Shown: positions 48,375 through 56,940 of the stretch, piece by piece | Position numbering within the stretch: the first letter of the stretch is position 1 | Layout of the letters: each line of letters begins with the position of its first letter | NCBI GenBank assembly: GCA_025345505.1 | Contig: JANVCC010009742.1 | Span: 823,220 to 887,219 of the forward strand | DNA: 64,000 nt | Reading direction: 5' to 3' | DNA from: Todiramphus chloris collaris | Lineage: Eukaryota > Chordata > Aves > Coraciiformes > Alcedinidae | The notes under the pieces: generated by a model | The model's database searches: none | Seen by the model: the letters and a program-made list of their open reading frames with translations, nothing else | What the model was told of the DNA's origin: nothing | Program-made: the position numbers and the translations under genes

Positions 48375-49679
48375 ATGATTTCATCGCCTCTCGCTGCCGC
48401 GCTCGCCCGGCGCAATATCCACTATGGCTGGGTCGTCGTATCCGTCACCTTCCTCACCATGCTTGTGACGGCGGCAGCGGTCGGTGCTCCCGGTGTGCTC
48501 ATCGTGCCGCTGGAAAAGGAATTCGGCTGGACGACGGAACAGATCGCCACCGCCTTTTCCATCCGGCTGCTGCTGTTCGGGCTGATGGGCCCGTTCGCTG
48601 CGGCGTTCATGAACTATTTCGGCGTACGGAAGGTCGTGTGTGTGGCGCTTGCGTTGATCGCGGGCGGCTCCTTCCTGTCCCTCGGCATGACGCAGATCTG
48701 GCAGCTCATCCTGCTGTGGGGCGTGGTGATCGGCTTCGGCACCGGCCTGACCGCCATGGTGCTTGGTGCGACTGTTGCCACCCGCTGGTTTACCGACCGG
48801 CGCGGGCTGGTGCTGGGCATGCTGACCGCAAGCTCGGCCACCGGACAGCTGGCTTTCATGCCGCTCATGGCCTCCATCAGTGAAAACTACGGCTGGCGCG
48901 CGGCGACCATGATGGTCTGCGCCCTGCTCGCCGTCGCAGCCGTCGCGGTCTTCCTGCTGATGCGGGACCGCCCGTCCGATGTCGGCCTGCCCGCCTATGG
49001 CGAGAAGGACGTGGCGAAGACCGCGCCGATTACCGGCGGCCTGCTGTCGCTCATCATCCTGCCGCTGGCCACCCTCAAGGAAATATCGCGCACCAGCACA
49101 TTCTGGGTGCTGTTTGCCACCTTCTACATCTGCGGCGCCAGCACCAACGGCCTCATCCAGACCCACTTCGTCGCGCTCTGCGGTGATTACGGGCTTGCGG
49201 CCGTCACCGCCGCCAGCGTGCTGGCCATGATGGGTTTCTTCGATTTCTTCGGCACGATCGGCTCCGGCTGGTTGTCCGACCGCGTCGACAACCGCTGGCT
49301 GCTGTTCTGGTACTACGGCCTGCGCGGCGCCTCGCTGCTGTTCCTGCCCTACAGCAATTTTTCGATTTACGGCCTGTCACTGTTCGCCATGTTCTACGGT
49401 CTCGACTGGATCGCCACCGTGCCGCCGACGGTCAAGCTGGCAACGGACCGTTTCGGCCGTGAAAAGGCCGGCATGGTGTTCGGCTGGGTCTTTGCCGGTC
49501 ACCAGCTTGGAGCAGCGTCGGCAGCCTATGGCGGCGGTTTTGCCCGCACGGAATATGCAAGTTATCTCCCCGCCTTCTTCACCGCCGGTATCCTGTGCCT
49601 GATCGCCGCGCTGCTGGCGCTGACCATCCGCAAGAGCAGCAAGGACGACCGCGTCGGCGAACCCGCCATCGCGCATTAA
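48375..49679 (+). CDS. MFS transporter under TetR control
   Basis: A 434-residue, twelve-helix major facilitator that opens with ARRNIHYGWVVVSVTFLTMLV. This GWVVV start is typical of the MFS group related to oxalate/formate and monocarboxylate transporters. Mid-protein VATRWFTDRRGLVLGMLTAS and WLSDRVDNRWLL are motif-A-like loops. The ATG has AGGGA eight bases upstream. The substrate is unknown; the linked TetR gene suggests induction by a small molecule it carries. Confidence 0.9.
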   Translation: MISSPLAAALARRNIHYGWVVVSVTFLTMLVTAAAVGAPGVLIVPLEKEFGWTTEQIATAFSIRLLLFGLMGPFAAAFMNYFGVRKVVCVALALIAGGSFLSLGMTQIWQLILLWGVVIGFGTGLTAMVLGATVATRWFTDRRGLVLGMLTASSATGQLAFMPLMASISENYGWRAATMMVCALLAVAAVAVFLLMRDRPSDVGLPAYGEKDVAKTAPITGGLLSLIILPLATLKEISRTSTFWVLFATFYICGASTNGLIQTHFVALCGDYGLAAVTAASVLAMMGFFDFFGTIGSGWLSDRVDNRWLLFWYYGLRGASLLFLPYSNFSIYGLSLFAMFYGLDWIATVPPTVKLATDRFGREKAGMVFGWVFAGHQLGAASAAYGGGFARTEYASYLPAFFTAGILCLIAALLALTIRKSSKDDRVGEPAIAH

Positions 49680-49712
49680 GCCGCAAGGCTTCTGCGACTC
49701 GAGCAGTAAAGA

Positions 49713-50270
49713 CTACTGTACAACGCGCGCGCGGCGACCGGCAGCTTTAGCCCGGTTGCCGCACGTTTCCATGCTGCACCAGCGGCGCGTGTGATTCTTG
49801 CTGGTGTCGTAGAACACGATGCAGCAGCGCTCATTGCTGCAGTGGCGGACATTCGTCGCTTCGGTGGAAACAAACCGGGCAAAGTCAGTGGCGATTGCAG
49901 CCAATACGCTTTGCGGCCCGCTGGTGACAGGCTTTGCGCTGGTCGCCCATCCGCTCCCTGAATTCTCCAGAACCGTTGCAACCGGATGCTCCGCCATGCG
50001 CCGGTTGATATCGGCGACAAAGGCAGGATTGAGCGCCGTCCCGGCCGCGAGACTGTCCGCCGCCGCGCGCAAGTGCGCGCGGAACGTCTGCGCCTCGGTC
50101 AAGGCCGCGTCGAACGTGGCCGTATCGTCCTCATCAGCCTGAAGATCGGCTGTCTTCGCCCACTGCAGAAACGCACCGTCATTGCCGATGAGATCGATGA
50201 GCGCGCCATCGATGATCTGTGTGTTGACGAAATCCAGCCAGAGGGCATTGCCCAGAAAAATGAACGGCAT
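49713..50270 (-). CDS. CGNR zinc-finger (ABATE-domain) protein, probable regulator
   Basis: A 185-residue protein. The N-terminal ABATE domain (LGNALWLDFVNTQ) is followed by a C-terminal CGNR zinc finger with C-x4-C...C-x4-C spacing (VRHCSNERCCIVFYD, then RRWCSMETCGNR). These proteins are thought to be transcriptional regulators or stress-linked DNA binders. It is divergent from an alpha/beta hydrolase gene across a repeat-rich control region. AAAGGA precedes the start. Confidence 0.92.
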   Translation of the reverse strand: MPFIFLGNALWLDFVNTQIIDGALIDLIGNDGAFLQWAKTADLQADEDDTATFDAALTEAQTFRAHLRAAADSLAAGTALNPAFVADINRRMAEHPVATVLENSGSGWATSAKPVTSGPQSVLAAIATDFARFVSTEATNVRHCSNERCCIVFYDTSKNHTRRWCSMETCGNRAKAAGRRARVVQ

Positions 50271-50293
50271 CGCATGTCCTTTCGCCCCTAGAA

Positions 50294-50354
50294 GTAACCA
50301 TCAAAATTCAATTTGACAAGTTACTCTATTTGAGTAACCATCAAAATGTAATTT
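50294..50354. promoter_or_regulatory. Direct and inverted repeats in the CGNR / hydrolase divergent promoter
   Basis: GTAACCATCAAAAT followed by an AATTT tail occurs twice in the same direction (50294-50314 and 50334-50354, 40 bp apart). Between them GTTACTC (50320) and GAGTAAC (50332) form a perfect dyad. The GTTACT/AGTAAC style resembles HxlR-type operators, but the regulator could be the CGNR protein itself. Confidence 0.65.
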
Positions 50355-50391
50355 AGACGGTGAAACCACTCATCCAATAGGAGCAGAAACG

Positions 50392-51282
50392 ATGTCACAA
50401 TCGAACGAACACGCACGCCCGGTGATCAGCTACCGGACCGAGGAGATCGACGGTCTCAAGATTTTCTACCGCGAAGCCGGGCCGAAGGACGCGCCGACGC
50501 TGCTCCTGCTGCACGGCTTTCCCACCTCGTCGCATATGTTCCGCGATCTCATTCCGCTGCTGGCCGACCGCTACCACGTTGTCGCGCCGGACTATCCCGG
50601 CTCGGGCTATAGCGACGCCCCGTCCCACACGGCGTTCCGCTATACGTTCGATCATCTCGCCGACATCATCGACGCATTCACCCGGAAGCTTGGCCTCAAG
50701 CGCTACGCCCTCTATGCGCAGGATTTCGGCGGCCCCGTCGGTTTCCGCCTCGCCTCCCGCCATCCCGAACGGGTGACGGCGATTGTCGTACAGAACGCCG
50801 TGGCGCATGAAGAAGGCCTGTCGGACGGCTTTGCCGCCGCGCGCCGCCTGTGGGCCGACCGCAATGCGGAGACGGAGACCGCCATGCGCCGCCACCTCTC
50901 GATCGAGGACACAAGAGGCCAATACCTGTTCGGCGCGAAAGATCCGGCCCGCATCAGCCCCGATGCCTGGACCCACGCGCAGAACGGCCTCGACCGTCCC
51001 GGCATTGCCGAGGCCCAGCTCGACCTGCTCCATGATTACCAGTCAAACCTCAAGCAGTACCCGCATTTCCACGCCTATTTCCGCGAGCATCAGCCGCCCA
51101 TGCTGATCACCTGGGGCAAGCATGATCCCTTCTTCGCGCTTGCCGGGGCCAGGGCCTATGCCGGACAACTGCCCAATGCTGAGCTGCATATTTTCGATGG
51201 CGGGCATTTTCTTCTGGAAGATCATGCCGAAGAAGTCGCCGTGCTGATGCGGGAGTTTCTTGGGCGTACAGTGAGCATCTAA
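50392..51282 (+). CDS. Alpha/beta-fold hydrolase, haloalkane dehalogenase/epoxide hydrolase type
   Basis: A 296-residue hydrolase with the oxyanion motif LLHGFPTSSHMF, an aspartate nucleophile D111 in YAQDFGGPVG, an acid Asp in GKHDPFF and the catalytic His in GGHFLLED. An Asp rather than Ser nucleophile is the mark of haloalkane dehalogenases and epoxide hydrolases. The actual substrate is not clear. Transcription probably depends on the repeat region shared with the CGNR gene. Confidence 0.9.
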   Translation: MSQSNEHARPVISYRTEEIDGLKIFYREAGPKDAPTLLLLHGFPTSSHMFRDLIPLLADRYHVVAPDYPGSGYSDAPSHTAFRYTFDHLADIIDAFTRKLGLKRYALYAQDFGGPVGFRLASRHPERVTAIVVQNAVAHEEGLSDGFAAARRLWADRNAETETAMRRHLSIEDTRGQYLFGAKDPARISPDAWTHAQNGLDRPGIAEAQLDLLHDYQSNLKQYPHFHAYFREHQPPMLITWGKHDPFFALAGARAYAGQLPNAELHIFDGGHFLLEDHAEEVAVLMREFLGRTVSI

Positions 51283-51295
51283 AGCAAAAACTGTA

Positions 51296-51434
51296 GTGCG
51301 TGGTTCGACAAGCTCACCATGAGGGATGTTGAGGATTGCAGGGAGTTATAGTCTGCAGCGATTGTGATTTGCCTTGCACCAAACCACCTCCCTCATGGTG
51401 AGCTTCCTGAGCTTGTCGAAGGGCGAACCACGCA
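51296..51434 (-). repeat. Interspersed palindromic element, copy 4, inverted and with a variant arm
   Basis: The core, read on the minus strand (GGTGCAAGGCAAATCACAAT...), aligns with copies 1-3, so this copy is inserted in the opposite orientation. The plus-strand right arm (51387-51434) contains an extra segment, TCCTGAGCTTGTCGAAGGGC, that breaks the perfect arm pairing. It lies 13 bases after the hydrolase stop and before a convergent TetR gene. Confidence 0.9.
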
Positions 51435-51456
51435 ACACCTCGATGCAAATCCGGTA

Positions 51457-52044
51457 TCAGTTGGCCACCCATTGCAGGATCAGCGATCCCAGGGCGGCGG
51501 ATGCGGTGGCTTCGTCAACGCAGCCGCAGGTCATTTCCCGGGAAATGGCCTCGGCTGCGCCGATGATACCGACACAGCGCAGGCGCAGATCATCGGCAGA
51601 AAGTGCCGAATAGGGTGCCAGCGCGGTGCGGTAGAGATCGACATAGCCGTCGATCAGCGCTTTCTGAAATGCTTCCATCTCCTCATCGCCCTTGAGCGCG
51701 GCGGAGATGGCGTGCCATTCCGGGCCTATGGAGCGGTAGCAGGCCATATAGGCCTCGCTCATCAGCCGGGCGACGCTCGCCAGTTGCTTCGGTGCCTGTT
51801 CCAGCGCCGCCAACAAATCATCGACCTGTTGCTGGTCCAATTGCTGATACAGCGCGATCAGCAGGCCGGAGCGTGTGCCGAAATGCTCATAGGCAATCGG
51901 CTTGCTCACCCCCGCGCGCTCCGCCAGATAGCCAAGCGTCAGCGCATCGGTTCCCTGTGTGCGAACGATCTCCAGCGCCGTTTCCATGAGCTGCTCCCGC
52001 CGCTGGGCTTTCGGCATTTTCTTGGCGGCTGCGGTCTTGCTCAT
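51457..52044 (-). CDS. TetR-family repressor (second)
   Basis: A 195-residue regulator with helix-turn-helix LMETALEIVRTQGTDALTLGYLAERAGVSKPIAYEHFGTR. A lysine/alanine-rich tail of about 12 residues precedes it. The ATG at 52044 has AAAGGGAA upstream; an in-frame GTG at 52062 would overlap that site. It is divergent from a saccharopine-dehydrogenase-like gene with an operator-like dyad between them. Confidence 0.92.
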   Translation of the reverse strand: MSKTAAAKKMPKAQRREQLMETALEIVRTQGTDALTLGYLAERAGVSKPIAYEHFGTRSGLLIALYQQLDQQQVDDLLAALEQAPKQLASVARLMSEAYMACYRSIGPEWHAISAALKGDEEMEAFQKALIDGYVDLYRTALAPYSALSADDLRLRCVGIIGAAEAISREMTCGCVDEATASAALGSLILQWVAN

Positions 52045-52082
52045 GCGGATTCCCTTTTTCACCAGATTAGCAATCCAACCCC

Positions 52083-52127
52083 TTGACTTGCAATCGCACG
52101 CCCATATATTAGTAAAGGTAACTTACT
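52083..52127 (+). promoter_or_regulatory. Promoter and TetR operator for the dehydrogenase-like gene
   Basis: TTGACT (52083-52088) and TATATT (52105-52110) are separated by 16 bp. AGTAA-N7-TTACT (52111-52127) is a dyad covering the expected start site, well placed for repression by the divergent TetR protein. A further AGTAAC follows at 52131. Confidence 0.65.
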
Positions 52128-52151
52128 TATAGTAACATGAAGGGAATTCCC

Positions 52152-53234
52152 ATGTCCACAACCATTGCAGCCCCTGTCCTCATCATTGGCGGATCCGGTA
52201 TCGTCGGTTCGCAAGCCGCACAAACCCTGCGCAAGCTCCACCTGGATCTGCCCATCGCCATCGGCGGACGTGATCTGGCCAAAGCAAAATCCGTCGCCGA
52301 CACTCTCGGCGGTGCCGAAGCGGTTTCCATTGATCTTGACCGGGCCGATCTCGGCCAGCCCGCCGGCAAGGCCTTCAGCGCCGTCGTGCTGTTCGTGAAA
52401 GACGAGACGCTCAACAGCTTGAAATTCGCGCAGGCGCGTGAGCTGCCTTATCTCAGCGTTTCCAGCGGAGTGTTCGAAGTCGGCCCCGAGATGGCGCATT
52501 ACATCCACAAACCCAACAGTTCGGCGATTCTCATGGCCAGTACATGGCTGGCAGGGTCGGCCACCTTCCCCGTGCTTCAGGTCGCCCGAGACTTCCGCCG
52601 GATAGACGAAATCACGATTGCGGTGGTGCTGGACGAGCAGGACATGGGCGGGCCGGCCGCCTTTGCCGATTTCGAACGGCTGACACAATCCGCCCCCAAT
52701 CCGCTGGCGCTCAAGAACGGCAAATGGCGCTGGGTCACGGGCGCGGAAGCCACCCGCAGTTTCACGGATATCGACGGTAAGCAGATCGAAGCCAGCGCCT
52801 ATTCCCCCTTCGACGTCCTCAGCCTTGGCGTTGCCACCGGCGCGCACTCCATCCGCTTCGACATGGCGTATGGCGAATCGGCCAGCCGCCGCCGGGGCGA
52901 GCCCTTTTCCACCGAGATCGTCATAGAAATCAGTGGCGAACTGAACACCGGCGAGCAGACGACAACCCGCCTGGATATCGTCCATCCGCAGGGTCAGGCA
53001 CCTCTGACTGCCCTCAATGTGGCATTGTCAGTCGAGCGCCTGCTTGGCCTTTCCGGCGGGGAAAAGGTGGCACCGGGGCTGTATTTCCCCGACGGTCTGA
53101 TGGAACCGGATTATGTGGTTGCGCGGATGCAGGAGTTCGGCGCGGTGTTGCGCCGCACCGATGCGGAAAACCATCTGTGGGTTTCCGGGGAGAAGCGGCA
53201 TATCGCTCGCGCACGAGCGGAAAAGGAATGCTAA
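52152..53234 (+). CDS. Saccharopine dehydrogenase-like NAD(P)-binding protein
   Basis: A 360-residue protein with an N-terminal Rossmann motif (VLIIGGSGIVGSQAAQTL) and the Sacchrp_dh_NADP pattern GGRDLAKAKSVADTLGG. The C-terminal half is not one I recognise well. Function is unknown; relatives act on varied carbonyl or amino compounds. The ATG at 52152 lies after AAGGGAA. The adjoining TetR gene and operator imply it is inducible. Confidence 0.85.
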   Translation: MSTTIAAPVLIIGGSGIVGSQAAQTLRKLHLDLPIAIGGRDLAKAKSVADTLGGAEAVSIDLDRADLGQPAGKAFSAVVLFVKDETLNSLKFAQARELPYLSVSSGVFEVGPEMAHYIHKPNSSAILMASTWLAGSATFPVLQVARDFRRIDEITIAVVLDEQDMGGPAAFADFERLTQSAPNPLALKNGKWRWVTGAEATRSFTDIDGKQIEASAYSPFDVLSLGVATGAHSIRFDMAYGESASRRRGEPFSTEIVIEISGELNTGEQTTTRLDIVHPQGQAPLTALNVALSVERLLGLSGGEKVAPGLYFPDGLMEPDYVVARMQEFGAVLRRTDAENHLWVSGEKRHIARARAEKEC

Positions 53235-53288
53235 GGAGGTCCGCGCGCGTTTGACCGTGCGCGGAATCACCACCGGTCTGGAGAAGCA

Positions 53289-54806
53289 ATGAAGGTCGAT
53301 ATCGACATGGGAGCGGCGCCCGCAGGCGCAAAAGCCATGCTCGACCTGGAAGAGCTTCTGGCCACGCGCCTGCTGGTGCAGGGCAATTCCGGCTCGGGCA
53401 AATCCCATCTGCTGCGCCGCCTGCTCGAACAGAGCGCCCAATGGGTGCAGCAATGCGTCATCGATCCGGAAGGCGACTTTGTCACCCTTGCCGACAAATA
53501 CGGCCATGTGGTCGTCGACGGCGCCCGCACCGAGAATGAACTGACCCGCATTGCCGCGCGTATCCGCCAGCACCGGGTGTCCGTGGTGCTCGATCTCGAA
53601 GGCCTCGATGTCGAGCAGCAGATGCGCTGCGCGGCGGCCTTTCTCGGCGGCCTGTTCGATGCCGAGCGCGACTACTGGTATCCCATGCTTGTCGTGGTCG
53701 ATGAGGCGCAGCTGTTTGCCCCGGCGGTTGCCGGCGAGGTCTCCGACGAGGCGCGCAAGCTGTCCCTTGGAGCCATGACCAACCTGATGTGCCGCGGCCG
53801 CAAGCGCGGACTTGCCGGGGTTATCGCCACGCAGCGGCTGGCCAAGCTGGCCAAGAACGTTGCCGCCGAAGCCTCCAACTTCCTGATGGGCCGCACCTTC
53901 CTCGATATCGACATGGCCCGCGCGTCCGATCTGCTCGGCATGGAGCGGCGGCAGGCGGAACAGTTCCGCGATCTGGCGCGCGGACACTTCGTTGCCCTGG
54001 GACCCGCGCTGTCGCGCCGCCCGCTGCCGGTCACCATCGGCCCGGTCGAAACCTCCGCCCGCTCGTCCAGCCCGAAGCTGACCCCGCTGCCGCAGCAGGC
54101 CGACGACGCGCATGAGCTGATCTTCACGCCGGCGCCCGAAGAGCGGCGCCCGGTCGTGCGGCGCGCGCCCACGCCGCCGCCACCCACCCCAACGGCCGAC
54201 ATCCTGGCGCAGCTGACCCAAGCCAAGGCAATGGCCGAAGCGGAAGCGCCCGCCCTGACGCTGTTCCCGGAAATCGACGAAGCCGAACGCAGCGCGCTGA
54301 TCGATGCGGTCATGCAGGAAATGCTGGGCGACCCGGATGCCGGTTTCCGCACCGATGCGGTGCTCTATCAGGATTTTCTGGTGCGCTGCCGCATCCGCCG
54401 CGTCCCCGGCGACGCGCTGTCACTGCCCGCCTTCCGCCGCAAGCTGGCGGTGGCGCGTGCAGGCATTGACGGTGAAACCGCGCAAAGCGAGCCGTGGCAG
54501 CAGGCGCTGGAACTGTCCAAGAGCCTGCCCGATGATGTGCAGGGTGTGTTCTTCATTGTCGCGCAGGCTGCGGTCACCGGCAATCCCTGCCCGTCCGATG
54601 CAACGCTTGCCCGCGCCTACGGCACCCATTCCGCCCGGCGCGCCCGGCGGCTCCTGACCTATTTCGAGGAACAGGGACTGGTGGTCGTCCGCACCGATTT
54701 TGCCGGAAACCGCGTCGTCGCCTTCCCCGATCTCGGCTGCGAGACAATGGCGGGCGATCCCAACAGTCCCGATGACGGCGCGCAGGACCAGCACGCCGCC
54801 GAGTAA
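53289..54806 (+). CDS. HerA/FtsK-like DUF87 ATPase
   Basis: A 505-residue ATPase. Walker A GNSGSGKS is at about 32-39, and Walker B MLVVVDEAQ at about 133-141. A HerA-type arginine-rich motif (MCRGRKRGLAGVIATQR, about 165-181) follows. A Pro-rich linker is at about 290-315. The C-terminal ~150 residues look like a helical, winged-helix-like region (ATLARAYGTHSARRARRLLTYFEEQGLVVV). HerA-type pumps translocate DNA, often with a NurA nuclease, but no nuclease gene is adjacent. The role is unknown. Confidence 0.85.
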   Translation: MKVDIDMGAAPAGAKAMLDLEELLATRLLVQGNSGSGKSHLLRRLLEQSAQWVQQCVIDPEGDFVTLADKYGHVVVDGARTENELTRIAARIRQHRVSVVLDLEGLDVEQQMRCAAAFLGGLFDAERDYWYPMLVVVDEAQLFAPAVAGEVSDEARKLSLGAMTNLMCRGRKRGLAGVIATQRLAKLAKNVAAEASNFLMGRTFLDIDMARASDLLGMERRQAEQFRDLARGHFVALGPALSRRPLPVTIGPVETSARSSSPKLTPLPQQADDAHELIFTPAPEERRPVVRRAPTPPPPTPTADILAQLTQAKAMAEAEAPALTLFPEIDEAERSALIDAVMQEMLGDPDAGFRTDAVLYQDFLVRCRIRRVPGDALSLPAFRRKLAVARAGIDGETAQSEPWQQALELSKSLPDDVQGVFFIVAQAAVTGNPCPSDATLARAYGTHSARRARRLLTYFEEQGLVVVRTDFAGNRVVAFPDLGCETMAGDPNSPDDGAQDQHAAE

Positions 54807-54826
54807 GAGGCCTGCTCCGTTTCCGA

Positions 54827-56734
54827 TCAATCGCTGGCGGGTGCCAGCAGAACTTTCCGCTGCAGATCCTGGCGCACCTTGCCCACAGCCTCCGCCATCT
54901 GTTCCACATCTTTCGGCGTGCAATAGCCCCGGTCGATGGACATGACGTAGTGACGTCTTGCGTGGATTTTCCGTCCCTCCGCCGCGTAGGCGGCATCATA
55001 CCGGATGGGCCCTTCGGCCAGCGACACGGATTTTGGCAGGGAGCGGACGCCGACGCCTTCCGGAATGGTTCCATCATAGGTGTCGTCGAGCTCGACGGCC
55101 GCACAGGACGTTGCATAGTGCGGTTCGGGGCGCTCCATGGCAAAGCTGGTCATGTCCGGTATGGAGTAGCCCAACGCCAAGGGGGGCGTGATGGCAAACG
55201 CCTCGGGACCGGACAGATCGAGGCCGGTCTGATCGACGGTGAAATCGATATCGATCTTGTAATCCCGTGCATCGCTTTTCGGATCGTCCGCAGTGTAGCT
55301 GCCCTTGCCCTTCAAGCCGTTGCGGGCAAGAAGCTGCTGCACGAGACCGGCACGCTGCAGGGGATCGACGCCCGCGACGGCGCGGCGCCGGTCAATCGAT
55401 ATGCCGCCCCGCGAAATTTCCACAATCCTGCCTTGCAGCGATCCATCCATGTTGAGTGACCAGGTCGTGCTGGTGGACAATGAATTCTCCGGCGCCGTCA
55501 TGGCGGGCGTTGTGCGGACGCCCGTCAAGCCATCCACGTGCAAGACAGCTTTCGACGACAGCCAATAGCCTTTCAAACCGAATGGCAGATATTCGGCCGT
55601 GGAATCGAGATAAAGATCAAATTCCGGCACATAGGTAATGATGTGATCGAAATAGCCCGGCAGCGCTTCAGAGGGCAGACTGAACAGATCGCCCGAAGCA
55701 ATGAGAGCGCCATGGCTTTCAATCCCCCTGGCGCGCAGAAGCGCCTCGAACAGGACAACGTGGTCCTTGCAGTCGCCATAGCGGTTTCGCAGAATGTCCC
55801 CGGCCGGATGCGGCACGTAGCCCCCTTGTGCCAGATACAGGGCGACATACCTGATATTGCCGCGCACCCAGTTATAGATCCGCTGCGTCTGCTCGCGCCG
55901 ACCGGGAACATCTTTCGTCAGTTCGTCGGCAAGCGCCTGAATCTCCGGCGTTACCGCAAGCTTGTCGTCGGCGCGCGCCCGGTAGGCCTGGGCGATGGCA
56001 TTCCAATCGGCAAAACTCGTAACGATGATATGCGGACTGTTTACGAAGACGTCCGCCTTGCCGTGGTCAAGCGGTCTGGTGTCGGGCTGGGCAAAGCTCC
56101 AGCTCCAAACGTCGTCACCCTTTTTATCCGTCGCCCGCACCTCGTTCATCGCCAGGGCTTCACTGCGCAGATCGAGGGACTTCGGAGCCTTCAACACCAG
56201 CGTGTAGGCAAGCACCCGTTCGTCCGGAGCAAAAGAATCCGCATAGGCAAAATGCCCGGGAAAATCCGGTTCCCTCTGGATTTTCCGCACCCGATAGCGA
56301 ACGCTGTCGCCAATCTCGATGTCGGGGAAAATAATGGTCTTTTGCTTGCTCGTGCTGAACACCGGCTGCCCCGTCGCCGCCGGGTCCTCCTGCAGCCGGA
56401 TCTGATCCGGCTGCACCTGGATGCGCCGCCCGTCCGCCTTGATGGTTTCCGCCTCGATGATGTCAAGGCTTGCCAGCTGATCGTTGAAGCTGAATGTCTT
56501 CTTCGCAAAACTGTCGCGGCCGCTGGCATCAAGCAGCCGGCGCGTTGTCTGCCACTCCACGGTGTAGCTGCCATCCTTCTCAACCGTGATAACATCCGAA
56601 GCGGAGATGTATTCTTCCTTCACCACAGGCACTGCATCCTGTGCATGGGCCTGCTGCAGCAATGCAAACAGCCATAAAATGAGGAGGCCCAACCGTAGCG
56701 TTCCAAAGGGAGACTTCATAAAAATAAACGACAT
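54827..56734 (-). CDS. DUF3857 and transglutaminase-like domain exported protein
   Basis: A 635-residue protein with a signal peptide (hydrophobic 13-28, cleavage near AHA-QD). A DUF3857 domain (about 50-240) is followed by a transglutaminase-like domain with the triad C322 (RYGDCKDHV), H364 (YFDHIITY) and D377 (LYLDSTA). Such proteins are thought to act in the periplasm, perhaps as cysteine proteases or scaffolds; no substrate is known. GGAG lies five bases before the start. It ends 20 bases from the convergent HerA-like gene. Confidence 0.9.
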   Translation of the reverse strand: MSFIFMKSPFGTLRLGLLILWLFALLQQAHAQDAVPVVKEEYISASDVITVEKDGSYTVEWQTTRRLLDASGRDSFAKKTFSFNDQLASLDIIEAETIKADGRRIQVQPDQIRLQEDPAATGQPVFSTSKQKTIIFPDIEIGDSVRYRVRKIQREPDFPGHFAYADSFAPDERVLAYTLVLKAPKSLDLRSEALAMNEVRATDKKGDDVWSWSFAQPDTRPLDHGKADVFVNSPHIIVTSFADWNAIAQAYRARADDKLAVTPEIQALADELTKDVPGRREQTQRIYNWVRGNIRYVALYLAQGGYVPHPAGDILRNRYGDCKDHVVLFEALLRARGIESHGALIASGDLFSLPSEALPGYFDHIITYVPEFDLYLDSTAEYLPFGLKGYWLSSKAVLHVDGLTGVRTTPAMTAPENSLSTSTTWSLNMDGSLQGRIVEISRGGISIDRRRAVAGVDPLQRAGLVQQLLARNGLKGKGSYTADDPKSDARDYKIDIDFTVDQTGLDLSGPEAFAITPPLALGYSIPDMTSFAMERPEPHYATSCAAVELDDTYDGTIPEGVGVRSLPKSVSLAEGPIRYDAAYAAEGRKIHARRHYVMSIDRGYCTPKDVEQMAEAVGKVRQDLQRKVLLAPASD

Positions 56735-56940
56735 TATGACTCCTATAAATTAATGTTATTACGTAACTAATATTGAATATTCTCAAAAACATATATGGAT
56801 GTCCGCACGGGACACCCCCTCAAGGCAAATTCCTTGGGGAAACAAACCATACCCCAAGCCTGACAAACTTGGAAAGATGCCGCTTGGATTAGCGCCTTTC
56901 CTGCTCAAATAGAACCGGTTCTGTTTAAGCCGGAAAGGCT

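Noticed and set aside
53289..54806. HerA-NurA or HerA-Sir2 phage-defence locus
   Set aside because: The ATPase is alone. Neighbours are a dehydrogenase-like gene and a transglutaminase-like gene, with no nuclease or defence partner.
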